A stretch of DNA of 64,000 bases from Lysobacter sp. (lineage in GTDB: Bacteria; Pseudomonadota; Gammaproteobacteria; Xanthomonadales; Xanthomonadaceae): contig WYBC01000017.1 in assembly GCA_011526085.1 (NCBI GenBank), positions 372,001 through 436,000 of the forward strand, read 5' to 3'. A program made the position numbers and the translations under genes. Numbering within the stretch: position 1 is the first letter of the stretch; each line of letters begins with the position of its first letter. This document shows, piece by piece, positions 42,606 to 51,641 of the stretch. The notes under the pieces are model-generated. The model was not told the DNA's origin and ran no database searches. It saw nothing but the letters and a program-made list of their open reading frames with translations.

Positions 42606-43232
42606 TCAGCTGTTCTTCAACACGATCTGATAGGCGACGACCCCGGCTTCGCGGCAGCGGTCGATCGCCTTCTCCAGGATCTCGAAGAACTCCTTGAGCA
42701 GGAACATCTGCTGGCCATCGAGCTTGCCGGAATAGATGTCGCGGTAGAGTTCGAGCATCAGCCGGTCGGCTTCGTTCTCCAGCGCACGCAGCTTGTCGTT
42801 GAGCACGGTCATCCGGTCGATGTTCAGGTGCTTCAGTTCGTGGACCATCTCGACCACGACGCCGGCGGCCTGTTCCAGCATCGCCGCGCGCGGCGCGAAA
42901 TCGATGCCGTCCAGATGCCGGATCGCCAGCGAATAGCGGTCGGCGAACTTCTCGATCTGCTTCGGAATCTTGTACAGCGCCGAGCCCAAAGCCTCGATGT
43001 CCTCGCGCTCGATCGGGGTGATGAAGCTGTCGACCAGGGCCTTGCCGATCTTGTCCGAGGCCGCGCGTTCGCGGGTGCGGGCCAGCTTGAAGGCGTCCAG
43101 CGCCGGCTGACGATCGGTCGTCTTCATCATCGAATGGAGCGCCTTGGCGCTCTCGTGGGCCGCCGCGGCGGCTTCGTCGAGCAGGCTGTAGAACTGCTGG
43201 CCGGAGCCGAAGATGGTTTGCAGGGAGAACAT
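42606..43232 (-). CDS. DUF47/PhoU-like Pit accessory protein
   Basis: This 208-residue all-helical protein belongs to the DUF47 family of PhoU-like regulators that accompany Pit transporters. Typical segments are the N-terminal QFYSLLDEAA, IGKALVDSFITPIEREDI and MFLLKEFFEILEKAIDRCREAG. The ATG at 43232 is chosen for its nearby TCTCCC/GGGAG site. It probably tunes phosphate uptake through the downstream pit gene, with which it is surely co-transcribed. Confidence 0.92.
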   Translation of the reverse strand: MFSLQTIFGSGQQFYSLLDEAAAAAHESAKALHSMMKTTDRQPALDAFKLARTRERAASDKIGKALVDSFITPIEREDIEALGSALYKIPKQIEKFADRYSLAIRHLDGIDFAPRAAMLEQAAGVVVEMVHELKHLNIDRMTVLNDKLRALENEADRLMLELYRDIYSGKLDGQQMFLLKEFFEILEKAIDRCREAGVVAYQIVLKNS

Positions 43233-43279
43233 GGGCGAATGCCTCGATGACAATGATGTGAACAGCGTAAGTCCGAATT

Positions 43280-43297
43280 GTGACTCGAACATGACAG
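43280..43297 (-). promoter_or_regulatory. candidate Pho box upstream of DUF47-pit
   Basis: Read on the minus strand, CTGTCAT-GTTC-GAGTCAC fits the PhoB box (two 7-mers CTGTCAT/C spaced by 4 nt) with 7/7 and 5/7 matches. It lies about 48 nt before the DUF47 start codon. Confidence 0.5.
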
Positions 43298-43319
43298 GTG
43301 AACCGGAATCGTCATTCCG

Positions 43320-43337
43320 CTGACACGCCGCTGTCAC
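43320..43337 (+). promoter_or_regulatory. second candidate Pho box in the same divergent spacer
   Basis: On the plus strand CTGACAC-GCCG-CTGTCAC fits the same pattern with 6/7 and 7/7 matches. It points toward the CNNM gene at 43516 but could also serve the leftward phosphate genes. The whole 283-nt spacer (43233-43515) carries no ORF of its own. Confidence 0.45.
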
Positions 43338-43515
43338 AGGCGGCCTCGCCTCCAATCTGAACGGAATTCGCCCGACGCGGCCCGGAGCGGTCATGGCCGC
43401 CTGTTATCATCCGGGCTCCCCCCCATGTCCTTCCCCGTGACCGTCCCCCCGATGCCCCGCCCGATGCCGGCGCCCCCCGCTTGCCGCCGCCGACGCTGCC
43501 AGGGAGCCCACCGCC

Positions 43516-44823
43516 GTGCTTGAGTTGGCGGTCGTCGTCGCCCTGATCCTGCTGAACGGGTTCTTCGCGCTGTCGGAAATGGCGCTGATGACCTCGCGCA
43601 AGATGCGGCTGAAGCAGATGGGCGAGCACAGCCGGGGCGCGCGCAAGGCGCTGGCCCTGGCCGAACACCCGGACAGCCTGCTGTCGACGGTCCAGATCGG
43701 CATCACCCTGATCGGCGTGCTGAACGGCGTCTTCGGCGGCGAAGCCATCGGCCTGGCGATCGCCGACTGGTTCGGCGATGCGGTCCCGGCCCTCCACGAA
43801 TACGCCCGCGCGGTCGGCATCGGAACCGCGGTGAGCCTGATCACGGCCGGCTCGGTGATCTTCGGCGAGCTGGTGCCCAAGCGGCTGGCGCTGACCAATG
43901 CCGAGGGCATCGCCAGCCGGGTCGCGATCCCGCTGGACCTGCTGTCCCGCGCGGCCAAACCCGCGGTCGCCGCGCTGGGCGCGATCAACCGCGGCGTGCT
44001 GCGCGTGCTCGGCATCCGCGACGACGCCCGCAACGCGATCACCGAAGAGGAAATCCAGCTGCTGGTGAGCGAAAGCCACGAGCAGGGACTCATCGACGAC
44101 GACGAACGCAACATGATGCAGCGGGTGATGCGCCTGGGCGACCGCACGGTCGAGAGCATCATGACCCCGCGCACCCGCATCGTCTGGCTGGACGCCAACG
44201 CCTCGTTCCAGGACAACCTGTCCGAGATGCGCGAGACGCCGTACTCGCGCTATCCGGTCTACCGCGGCAGCGATGCCGACGTGCTCGGCCTGCTGGAAGT
44301 CAAATCGCTGCTTGATCGTCTGGAAGAACGCGCGCCCGACCTGTTCAAGACCCTGCGCCCGGCGCTGTTCGTCTCCGAATCCACGCATGCGCTGAAACTG
44401 CTCGAGATCTTCCGCGAAGAGCAGCAGTCGCTGGCGCTGGTGGTGGACGAATACGGCGAAATCACCGGCATGGTCACGGTGAACGACCTGATGGGCGCGG
44501 TCGTCGGCCGCCTGCAGTCGGGCGAGACCCCGGATTCGGAAGCGCTGGTGCTGGAACGCGCCGACGGCTCGCTGCTGGTGGATGGCTCGCTGCCGGTGGA
44601 CGAACTGCGCGAGATCATCGGCCAGCGCCTGCCGAATCTCGAGGATCACGATTACCACACCGCCGCCGGTATGGTGATCGCCCACTACGGACGCATCCCC
44701 AACACCGGCGAAGTCTTCGAATGGGCGGGCTGGCGGATCGAAGTGGTCGATCTGGACGGACCGCGGATCGACAAACTCCTGATGAGCAGAGTGGAACGCA
44801 CGGATGCGGACGATGACGCCTGA
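43516..44823 (+). CDS. CNNM/CorC-type transporter with CBS domains
   Basis: This 435-residue protein has an N-terminal CNNM (DUF21) membrane domain with about four helices (NGFFALSEMALMTSR; STVQIGITLIGVLNGVFGG; GELVPKRLAL), two CBS domains (about residues 205-330, MTPRTRIVWL and VVDEYGEITGMVTVNDL) and a C-terminal CorC_HlyC domain. Such proteins move magnesium or cobalt or protect membranes; the old name is hemolysin-like. It starts with GTG at 43516. It overlaps the exoD gene by 11 nt. Confidence 0.9.
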   Translation: MLELAVVVALILLNGFFALSEMALMTSRKMRLKQMGEHSRGARKALALAEHPDSLLSTVQIGITLIGVLNGVFGGEAIGLAIADWFGDAVPALHEYARAVGIGTAVSLITAGSVIFGELVPKRLALTNAEGIASRVAIPLDLLSRAAKPAVAALGAINRGVLRVLGIRDDARNAITEEEIQLLVSESHEQGLIDDDERNMMQRVMRLGDRTVESIMTPRTRIVWLDANASFQDNLSEMRETPYSRYPVYRGSDADVLGLLEVKSLLDRLEERAPDLFKTLRPALFVSESTHALKLLEIFREEQQSLALVVDEYGEITGMVTVNDLMGAVVGRLQSGETPDSEALVLERADGSLLVDGSLPVDELREIIGQRLPNLEDHDYHTAAGMVIAHYGRIPNTGEVFEWAGWRIEVVDLDGPRIDKLLMSRVERTDADDDA

Positions 44824-45496
44824 GACCGACCCCTCGCCGCAGGACCCCGCGGAGCGGAGTGTCGACGAGCCGTCGCCCGAGGGCCGCACCGAGCCGCAGG
44901 GCATGCGCGCGGTGATCGACGCGCTGTGCGACGGCGATCCGGACGAACGGCTGCAACTCCGCGAACTGGTCGGCGACCTGGGGCGCAGCACCTTCGGCGT
45001 GCTGCTGTTCATCGCGACGCTGCCGGCGCTGATCCCGATTCCCGGCGTGGCCGGCGCGCTCAGCGGGCCGCTGGTGGTGCTGGTCGGTCTGCATCTGCTG
45101 ATCCTGCTGCGCAAACCCTGGTTGCCGGATTTCGTCGCGCGCCGCGGACCTCAGCGCAGCACCCTGATCCGTTTCGACCGCAACGCCGACCGCTGGCTGC
45201 GCTGGCTGGAGAAGCTGATCCGCCCTCGCCTGACCGCGATCACCGACCACCCCGCCGCCACCGTCTTCACCGGGCTGCAACTGGTGTTGCTGGGCATCCT
45301 GCTGGCGCTGCCGATCCCGTTCACGAACTATCTGTTCGCCGGACTGCTGCTGGTGTACGCGCTGGCGCTGCTGGAACGCGACGGCGTGCTGATGCTGATC
45401 GCGTGGGCCGCCGGCATCATCGCGATCTACGTTTTCGGCGCGGTGTCGGGCAATCTGGTCGCGATGCTGTGGGCCTGGATCGCGAGCCTGGGTTGA
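44813..45496 (+). CDS. exoD: ExoD-family exopolysaccharide synthesis protein
   Basis: This protein of about 227 residues has an N-terminal acidic cytosolic tail, the conserved ELVGDLGRSTFGVLLFIATLPALIPIPG segment (one of several split by the membrane), and four to five helices. ExoD was first described in Sinorhizobium for exopolysaccharide production and nodule invasion; its biochemical activity is not known. An ATG at 44804 is an alternative start. The 11-nt overlap with the CNNM gene suggests co-expression. Confidence 0.85.
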   Translation: MTPETDPSPQDPAERSVDEPSPEGRTEPQGMRAVIDALCDGDPDERLQLRELVGDLGRSTFGVLLFIATLPALIPIPGVAGALSGPLVVLVGLHLLILLRKPWLPDFVARRGPQRSTLIRFDRNADRWLRWLEKLIRPRLTAITDHPAATVFTGLQLVLLGILLALPIPFTNYLFAGLLLVYALALLERDGVLMLIAWAAGIIAIYVFGAVSGNLVAMLWAWIASLG

Positions 45497-45520
45497 GCGT
45501 GCGCCGCGCGCCGGCCGACC

Positions 45521-47644
45521 TCAGCCGACCAGCGACGTGAAGTCGCGCATGTTCATCGGGTGGCCCAGCCAGTAGCCCTGGGCGAGATCGCAGCCGCGCG
45601 TGCGCAGCAGATCGCACTGCCCCTCCTTCTCCACGCCCTCGGCGACCACGGTCATGCCCAGCGAATGCGCCATCGCGATGATCGCGGTGGTGAGCGCCAG
45701 ATCGTCCGGATCGCGCAGCACGTCGGCGATGAAACTGCGGTCGATCTTCACGCCATCCACCGGTACCCGGCGCAGATGGCTGAGACCGGAGAAACCGGTG
45801 CCGAAATCGTCCAGCCAGACCTTGATCCCGACTTCGCGCAGGCTCGACAGGATCCGGCGCGCCTGCTCCTCGTCGCCGAGCACCGCGGTCTCGGTCAATT
45901 CGACGTGCATCAGGTGCGGCGGCAGGCCGCTGTCGGCCAGCGCCGTCATCACCTGCTCGCGGAAATCGCCGCTGCGCAGCTGGCGCGCCGAGACATTGAC
46001 CGACACGAACAGCTCGTCGGCGCCGTCGCGACGCCAGCGCATGGCGTCCTTGCAGGCGGCCCGGATCACGGCCGGGCCGATGGTCTCGATCAGTCCGCTC
46101 TGCTCGGCGACATCGATGAACACCGAGGGCGCGACCTGGCCGTGCACCGGATGCTGCCAGCGCAGCAGCGCTTCGGCGCCGAGCAGGGTCTTGTCGGATA
46201 CGCGGTAGATCGGCTGATAGGCCAGGGTGAGCTCGCCGCGCTCCCAGGCGCCGCGCAGATCCTGCTCGATCCGCACGCGGCGGCTCACCGCCTGATCCAT
46301 CGCCCGGCTGTAGAAGCGGTAGCAGTTCTTGCCCGCGACCTTCGCCTGATACATCGCGATGTCGCCGTTCTTCATCAGCATGGTCGCGCCGGACGCGTCT
46401 TCCGGGAACAGGGTCACGCCGATGGAGGTGCCGAGGAAGACCTGGCGGTCCTGGACCACGATCGGCCGGCTCAGCTCGGCGACCAGGGTTTCGGCCAGAT
46501 GCGCGGCGCTGGCGCGCACATCGACATGATCGCCCTCGGCGTACAGCAGGATCACGAATTCGTCGCCGCCGAAGCGCGCGAGTTCGCTGGCGTCGCCGCC
46601 CGCGCGCTGCACCGCCTCGCGGATGCGGTTGGCGAACTGGATCAGCACTTCGTCGCCGACATCGTGGCCGAGGGTGTCGTTCACCCGCTTGAAATCGTCG
46701 ATGTCGGCGAACAGCAGCGCCAGCTGGCGGCCCGCGCCGCGCAGCTGCATCAGGCGATGATCGAGCGTTTCGCGGAACGCCAGGCGATTCGCGAGCCCGG
46801 TCAGCGAATCGGTGTAGGCCATCCGGCGCATGTCGCGATCGTGGCGCTCGATGCTGTCGGCCATGCGCGCGAAGGCGCGGACCAGCGTGCCGACTTCGTC
46901 CCTGCGGCCGTTCACGGGCAGCTCGGTCGAGAAATTGCCGGCCTCGATCTCGCGCGCGGCCTGCGACAACTGGCGGATCGGGCGCACCAGCGCGCGCTGC
47001 AGCAGCATCGCCACCAGCACCGCCAGCGACACCAGCATCAGCAGCAGCAGACCGATCCATGCGAGATGGCGGTTGCCCAGTTCGCGCAGGCGATTGGCGA
47101 TCTCGTGGTTGACGTGGGCCTCCTCGGTGCGGATCTTGCCGAGCGAATAACCGACGCGCACGCCGCCGAGCCGCTGGTCGCCGATCAGGATCGGGATCGA
47201 GACATCGATGACATCGTCGGTGCTCAGCACGCGCAGGCCGTCGGCGGAGACGATGCGCTGCGCCAGCGGATCGGCCATGCGCTGGCCGAAGGTCGGAATG
47301 TCGCCGGACCCGTCGTGGAGGATGCTGCCCTTGGCGTCGTAGACCAGCACGTAACTCACGTCTGGCTGGCGCAGGATGCTGCGGGTGGTGGCGCCGATGG
47401 CGTCGAGGTCGAAGTAATAGACCGGATTCACCAGCAGATCAGCCGCCTGCGAGACCTGCGATTCGCCGCGCTGGCGCAGGCGGTCGTAGACCAGGACGCG
47501 GGTCGCTTCCTGGCTGAGCTTGAGCACTTCGGCCTGGGTGGCGGTCTGTCGCTGCCAGATCATGGCGATGACGCCGAGCATGACCACCAGGGTCAGCCCG
47601 ATCAGCACCATGAACTTGGCCTGCAGGCCCTCGAAGAACTTCAT
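45521..47644 (-). CDS. membrane GGDEF-EAL c-di-GMP enzyme with HAMP
   Basis: This 707-residue sensor has a transmembrane helix at residues 11-29, a periplasmic region to about 190, a second helix near 193-217 and a HAMP domain (RPIRQLSQAAREIEAGNFST). Then come an intact GGDEF motif (residues 359-363) and an EAL domain (GAEALLRW near residue 490; DDFGTGFSGLSHL; VVAEGVEKEGQ). Both active sites look competent, so it may make or degrade c-di-GMP. Its start overlaps the stop of the PhnD-like binding-protein gene, suggesting that the bound ligand is reported to it. Confidence 0.93.
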   Translation of the reverse strand: MKFFEGLQAKFMVLIGLTLVVMLGVIAMIWQRQTATQAEVLKLSQEATRVLVYDRLRQRGESQVSQAADLLVNPVYYFDLDAIGATTRSILRQPDVSYVLVYDAKGSILHDGSGDIPTFGQRMADPLAQRIVSADGLRVLSTDDVIDVSIPILIGDQRLGGVRVGYSLGKIRTEEAHVNHEIANRLRELGNRHLAWIGLLLLMLVSLAVLVAMLLQRALVRPIRQLSQAAREIEAGNFSTELPVNGRRDEVGTLVRAFARMADSIERHDRDMRRMAYTDSLTGLANRLAFRETLDHRLMQLRGAGRQLALLFADIDDFKRVNDTLGHDVGDEVLIQFANRIREAVQRAGGDASELARFGGDEFVILLYAEGDHVDVRASAAHLAETLVAELSRPIVVQDRQVFLGTSIGVTLFPEDASGATMLMKNGDIAMYQAKVAGKNCYRFYSRAMDQAVSRRVRIEQDLRGAWERGELTLAYQPIYRVSDKTLLGAEALLRWQHPVHGQVAPSVFIDVAEQSGLIETIGPAVIRAACKDAMRWRRDGADELFVSVNVSARQLRSGDFREQVMTALADSGLPPHLMHVELTETAVLGDEEQARRILSSLREVGIKVWLDDFGTGFSGLSHLRRVPVDGVKIDRSFIADVLRDPDDLALTTAIIAMAHSLGMTVVAEGVEKEGQCDLLRTRGCDLAQGYWLGHPMNMRDFTSLVG

Positions 47645-48600
47645 TCGACGTCCGCCCTCACTTCGGCCACGCCGCTGCGCAACCGGTCCAGCACCCCGCG
47701 GGTGTCGGCGTCGATCGGCATGAACCGGGTGGTCCGGAAGAAATACCGCAACGCTTCGGCCGCCTGCGGATCTCCGGCGGCCTGCATCAGGACTTCCCGC
47801 AACCGCGCCTGGACCTTCGGATCCAGATCGCCGCGCACCATCTCCAGCGCGCGCGGCACCGGTTCGGTGGTGTGGATGATCTCCAGGTCCTTGCGATAGG
47901 ACACCGGCAGCCGGGCGGGATTGTTCCAGTCCAGCGCGCTCATCGTGCCGGCATCGACCAGGCGCTTGTGGACCCAGGCGCCGATGTTCAGTTCGGAGCG
48001 CGCGAACACGTAGCCCACGGTGCCGCCCGATGGCTTGTCCATCGGCGACAGCAGCAGGCTGAGCGACATCCGCCGGCGCATCAATTCGATCGCCGGCACG
48101 AAATAGGCGCTTGTCGAGGCGTTGTTCTGGAAGGCGACGCTGCGTCCGCGCAGGTCTTCCAGCGCCTTGAGCCCGCTGTCGCGACGCACGAAGAACACCG
48201 TGCTGTACCGGCTGACCCCGTCGCGCTCGGTCAGCAGCAGCGGCTGGGCGCCGCCGCGCTGCTGCAGCAGCATGGCGGTGCCAGCGGTCTCGGTGACCCA
48301 GTCGACCTGACCGCGGCGGAGATAGCTGGACATCTGCTGGGCGTCACGGGCCATCAGCACCCGGCCTTCGCGGATGCCCACGTCGGCCATCCGCGGCACC
48401 ACGTAATCGAGCAGCGGCTTGAGCTGTTCGTAATGGATCTTCGGGTCGTCGCTGATGCGCCCCAGGACAAGAATGTGACGCTGACCGTCAGCGGCTGCCG
48501 CGGTCGGCACGCGGCCGACCAGCGCCACCAGAGCGGACAGGACCGCCAGAAGGGCGATGAGGGGCGGGACCGGCCGGCGCACGATCAGCCCTCCGCGCAC
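47641..48600 (-). CDS. PhnD-like periplasmic binding protein
   Basis: This 319-residue protein has a signal peptide (first 36 residues, ending AAAAD) and a type-2 periplasmic binding fold. [15 protein letters not shown], the [20 protein letters not shown] stretch and [11 protein letters not shown] resemble phosphonate/phosphite-binding PhnD proteins. No ABC permease or ATPase follows; the gene overlaps the GGDEF-EAL gene (ATGA), so it is more likely a ligand sensor than a transporter part. The start is GTG at 48600, with an internal GTG six codons later as alternative. Confidence 0.82.
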   Translation of the reverse strand: MRGGLIVRRPVPPLIALLAVLSALVALVGRVPTAAAADGQRHILVLGRISDDPKIHYEQLKPLLDYVVPRMADVGIREGRVLMARDAQQMSSYLRRGQVDWVTETAGTAMLLQQRGGAQPLLLTERDGVSRYSTVFFVRRDSGLKALEDLRGRSVAFQNNASTSAYFVPAIELMRRRMSLSLLLSPMDKPSGGTVGYVFARSELNIGAWVHKRLVDAGTMSALDWNNPARLPVSYRKDLEIIHTTEPVPRALEMVRGDLDPKVQARLREVLMQAAGDPQAAEALRYFFRTTRFMPIDADTRGVLDRLRSGVAEVRADVE

Positions 48601-48651
48601 GACGGGGGCCGGCCTGCGGCGCCCGGGGAAGCCACATCCGACATGCGGCGA

Positions 48652-49470
48652 TCAGCCACCGGACGGCGGCGGAATCCGGCCGTCGGCGATGTCCGCCATG
48701 CGCTTGGCATCGGCCAGCAACCCGCGCAAAAGGCGGACATCGCGGGCATCGAGGTCGGCGCGCAGGAACAGGCGCCGGAACTTGCGCATCGCCGCCGCCG
48801 GTGTCCGGCCCTTGTGGAAATCGATCGCATCCAGGGTGTCCGCCAATTGCGAAAAAAAGCCTTCGAGTTCGGTGTGCGTCGCCGGAGGTTCGCTGCGAAC
48901 CTCGCGTTGCCGGTGCCCCGCGGGGGGCGCCTCCGTCGGCATCGCCGCATCCTTCAGCAGTCCAACACGCAATTCGTATGCCAATACCTGGACCGCCGCG
49001 GCCAGATTCAGCGAACTGTATTCGGGGTTGGCCGGAATATGCACGGCCGCATGGCACAACTGCAGTTCCTCGTTCTCCAGCCCGGTCCGCTCGCGGCCGA
49101 ACACCAGCGCCACTTCGCCGCCGGCCTCGGCCGCCTCGATGCCGCGCATCGCCGCCGCCCGCGGATGCAGTTCTTCCAGCGCGATGCGGCGGCTGCGCGC
49201 GGTGCAGCCCAGCACCAGCCGGCAATCGGCCACGGCTTCGGCCAGCGTGTCGACCCGCACGGCGGCCTCGAGCACGTCGACGGCGCCTGCGGCCAGTGCG
49301 ATGGCGTCCGGATGGGGAAAGCGTTCCGGCGCGACCAGCACCAGCCGCGAGAGACCCATGGTCTTCATCGCGCGGGCGGCCGAGCCGATGTTGCCGGGAT
49401 GCTGGGTGCCGACCAGCACGATGCGCAGGCGGTCGACGGCGGAGGACGGGGGCGTGGAGGCGGAAGACAT
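48652..49470 (-). CDS. trmJ: SPOUT tRNA/rRNA 2'-O-methyltransferase (TrmJ)
   Basis: This 272-residue protein has the SpoU/TrmH trefoil-knot methyltransferase signature: [22 protein letters not shown], the [15 protein letters not shown] knot and [23 protein letters not shown]. TrmJ modifies nucleotide 32 of tRNAs. The C-terminal 100-residue extension ([19 protein letters not shown]) is typical of TrmJ rather than TrmH. It is divergent from suhB with a 100-nt spacer, as in many gammaproteobacteria. Confidence 0.92.
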   Translation of the reverse strand: MSSASTPPSSAVDRLRIVLVGTQHPGNIGSAARAMKTMGLSRLVLVAPERFPHPDAIALAAGAVDVLEAAVRVDTLAEAVADCRLVLGCTARSRRIALEELHPRAAAMRGIEAAEAGGEVALVFGRERTGLENEELQLCHAAVHIPANPEYSSLNLAAAVQVLAYELRVGLLKDAAMPTEAPPAGHRQREVRSEPPATHTELEGFFSQLADTLDAIDFHKGRTPAAAMRKFRRLFLRADLDARDVRLLRGLLADAKRMADIADGRIPPPSGG

Positions 49471-49570
49471 GGCGCCAATGTTAAACTCCCGCGCCGGCCC
49501 CGAGCCGGATCGCTCTTTTCCCCTGCCCTTCTTTTCCGCGACCGCGAGGCCGCGCCCGGAGTCGTTCTCG

Positions 49571-50398
49571 ATGCAACAGCCCGCTGTCAATGTCATGGTC
49601 AAGGCGGCTCGCGCCGGCGGCAACATCCTCCTGCGGCACATGGCCCGGCTGGATGCGATCGACGTGGTCGAGAAGGACCGGATGGACTTCGCCAGCGAAG
49701 TCGACCGCCTGGCCGAAGTGGAAATCGTCAAGGAACTGCGCCGCGCGCAGCCGGACTACACGATCCTCGGCGAGGAAGGCGGACAGCAGAAGGGCAACCG
49801 CGGCCCCAGCCGCTACACCTGGGTGATCGATCCCCTGGACGGCACCAGCAATTACCTCCGCGGCCTGCCGCACTGGTGCGTGTCCATCGCCCTGTGCGAA
49901 GGCCCGGAACCGCTGCACGCGGTGATCTTCGATCCGCTGCGCAACGAGTTGTTCACCGCCAGCCGCGGCGGCGGCGCCCAGCTCAACGGCCGCCGCATCC
50001 GCGTGTCGGAACGGCGCGAACTGGCGGGCGCGATGCTCGCGACCGGTTTCGCGCCGCGCGAGCGCAAGCGCGCCGACGCGCAGCTGGACTGCATCAAATC
50101 GCTGCTGGTGCATGCCGAGGACATCCGTCGCGGCGGCTCGGCCGCGCTGGACCTGGCCTACGTCGCCGCGGGTCGCGTCGACGCTTATTTCGAGGCCGGC
50201 GTGATGGCCTGGGACATCGCCGCAGGCGTGCTGATGGTGCGCGAAGCCGGCGGCCGGGTCTGCGATTACCGCGGCGCCGCGCTCGCCCCGATGCACATCG
50301 CCACCGGCGGCCGGCAGATCGTGGCCGCCAACGTGCGCATGATCGAGCCGCTGCAGCAGACCATCGTCAACACCGGCTACGCCAAGGCGTTCGACTGA
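49571..50398 (+). CDS. suhB: inositol monophosphatase family protein (SuhB)
   Basis: This 275-residue Mg-dependent phosphatase carries the two family motifs: GEEGG plus [19 protein letters not shown] (metal sites; the usual T-N-F reads S-N-Y) and WDIAAG near the C-terminus. In E. coli SuhB also joins the rRNA antitermination complex, so a role in ribosome synthesis is possible. The ATG at 49571 gives the family-typical N-terminus. Confidence 0.93.
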   Translation: MQQPAVNVMVKAARAGGNILLRHMARLDAIDVVEKDRMDFASEVDRLAEVEIVKELRRAQPDYTILGEEGGQQKGNRGPSRYTWVIDPLDGTSNYLRGLPHWCVSIALCEGPEPLHAVIFDPLRNELFTASRGGGAQLNGRRIRVSERRELAGAMLATGFAPRERKRADAQLDCIKSLLVHAEDIRRGGSAALDLAYVAAGRVDAYFEAGVMAWDIAAGVLMVREAGGRVCDYRGAALAPMHIATGGRQIVAANVRMIEPLQQTIVNTGYAKAFD

Positions 50399-50447
50399 AT
50401 CCGACTGGCCGTGCCCACGGCCGGTGGCACCGAATCGATGATGCTCC

Positions 50448-50515
50448 GGTAGAGCGGCCTTCAGGCCGCTGATACCGTCCCGAAACGCGACAGCGGGCTG
50501 AAGCCCGCTCTACGG
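50448..50515. repeat. second paired REP element
   Basis: GTAG at 50449-50452 precedes AGCGGCCT-TC-AGGCCGCT; the opposing unit AGCGGGCT-GA-AGCCCGCT ends in CTAC at 50510-50513. The left hairpin has changed GGGC to GGCC with the compensating change on the other arm, so pairing is kept. Confidence 0.8.
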
Positions 50516-50523
50516 AAGAGAAA

Positions 50524-50641
50524 GAAAAAGGCCGCGCGATGCGTGGCCTTGGCATTACGGATTCGTGAAAAAGGCCGCGCGATGCGCGGCCTTGGCATTA
50601 TGGATTTGTGAAAAAGGCCGCGCGATGCGCGGCCTTTTTCG
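50524..50641. repeat. three tandem copies of a 43-bp hairpin unit
   Basis: Units begin at 50524, 50567 and 50610. Each contains GAAAAAGGCCGCGCGATGCG plus the pairing arm GCGGCCTT. The first two continue with GGCATTA and a short spacer; the third ends in a T-run and stops. One copy has GCGTGGCC instead of GCGCGGCC. Confidence 0.9.
50610..50640. terminator. terminator of the suhB and secF transcripts
   Basis: The third repeat unit forms a 13-bp stem (AAAAAGGCCGCGC / GCGCGGCCTTTTT) with a GAT loop and T-runs in both directions. It lies 20 nt past the secF stop. Confidence 0.88.
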
Positions 50642-50659
50642 TCAACAACACTGCGGGAC

Positions 50660-51628
50660 TCAGGGGCGACGCGCCAGTTCGGCTTCGTCGCGCGCCTTCG
50701 GCATCAGGTCCTGCTTGGTCGCGCCGAGCCACAGCAGCAGCGGGCAGGCGACGAAGATCGAGGACAGCGTACCGATCAGGATGCCGATGATCTGCGATTC
50801 GGCCATGCCCTTCAGCGAACCGCCGCCGTACAGATACAGCGCCAGCACGGTGAGGAAGGCGACGAACGAGGTGATCACCGTACGCGACAGGGTCTGGTTG
50901 ACCGAGCGGTTCAGGACCTCGCCGGGCGTCGCGCGCATGCCGCGGAAATTCTCGCGGACGCGGTCGAACACCACGATGGTGTCGTTGATCGAATAGCCCA
51001 TCACCGACAGGATGCCGGCCAGCACCGTGAGATCGAACTCGTGGCCGCTGAGCGCGAACCAGCCCGCCACCACCACCACGTCGTGCAGGGTGGTGATGAT
51101 CGCCGCCACCGCGAACTTCCATTCGAAGCGGAACGAGATGTAGATCAGGAACCCCAGCACCACGAACAGCAGCGCGTAGAGACCGTTTTCGGCGAGCTCG
51201 CGGCCGACCTGCGGGCTGATGTCCGCGCTCTTGAGCTTGCGCGCCGGGTTGCCGGGTTCGGAGGCCGCCTTGCGGACCTCCTCGGCGATGCTCGCGGTCG
51301 GGTCATCGGACTTGCCGGCCGCGTTCTTGGTGGCGGCGCCCGCCTGCAGGCGGACCAGCAGTTCGTTGCCGCCGCCGAAGGTCTGGACCTGCGCGCTCTG
51401 GAAGCCGGCGGCTTCGAGACGCTCGCGCACGCCGTCGACATCGACCGGCTTTTCGTAGACCAGTTCGATGCCGACGCCACCGGTGAAATCGAGGGCGAAA
51501 TTGAACCCCCGGGTGACCATCGCGCCGATGGCGACGAACATGATGAGGGCGGCCACGACCAGCGAAACCATGCGCAGGCGCATGAAGTCGATGTTGCTGT
51601 CGTAAGGGAACACGTTGAAAGGCTTCAT
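50660..51628 (-). CDS. secF: protein translocase subunit SecF
   Basis: This 322-residue inner-membrane protein works with SecD to pull proteins through SecYEG using the proton gradient. It has six transmembrane helices; the opening FNFALDFTGGVGIELVYEKP and the GYSINDTIVVFDRVRENFR and GGSLKGMAE segments are conserved. It follows secD by 13 nt and ends the operon. Confidence 0.97.
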   Translation of the reverse strand: MKPFNVFPYDSNIDFMRLRMVSLVVAALIMFVAIGAMVTRGFNFALDFTGGVGIELVYEKPVDVDGVRERLEAAGFQSAQVQTFGGGNELLVRLQAGAATKNAAGKSDDPTASIAEEVRKAASEPGNPARKLKSADISPQVGRELAENGLYALLFVVLGFLIYISFRFEWKFAVAAIITTLHDVVVVAGWFALSGHEFDLTVLAGILSVMGYSINDTIVVFDRVRENFRGMRATPGEVLNRSVNQTLSRTVITSFVAFLTVLALYLYGGGSLKGMAESQIIGILIGTLSSIFVACPLLLWLGATKQDLMPKARDEAELARRP

Positions 51629-51641
51629 GGATGGGGCTCCC

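Noticed and set aside
50524-50641. Possible CRISPR-like array
   Set aside because: Three near-identical units with near-identical spacers forming terminator hairpins; no variable spacers and no cas genes.
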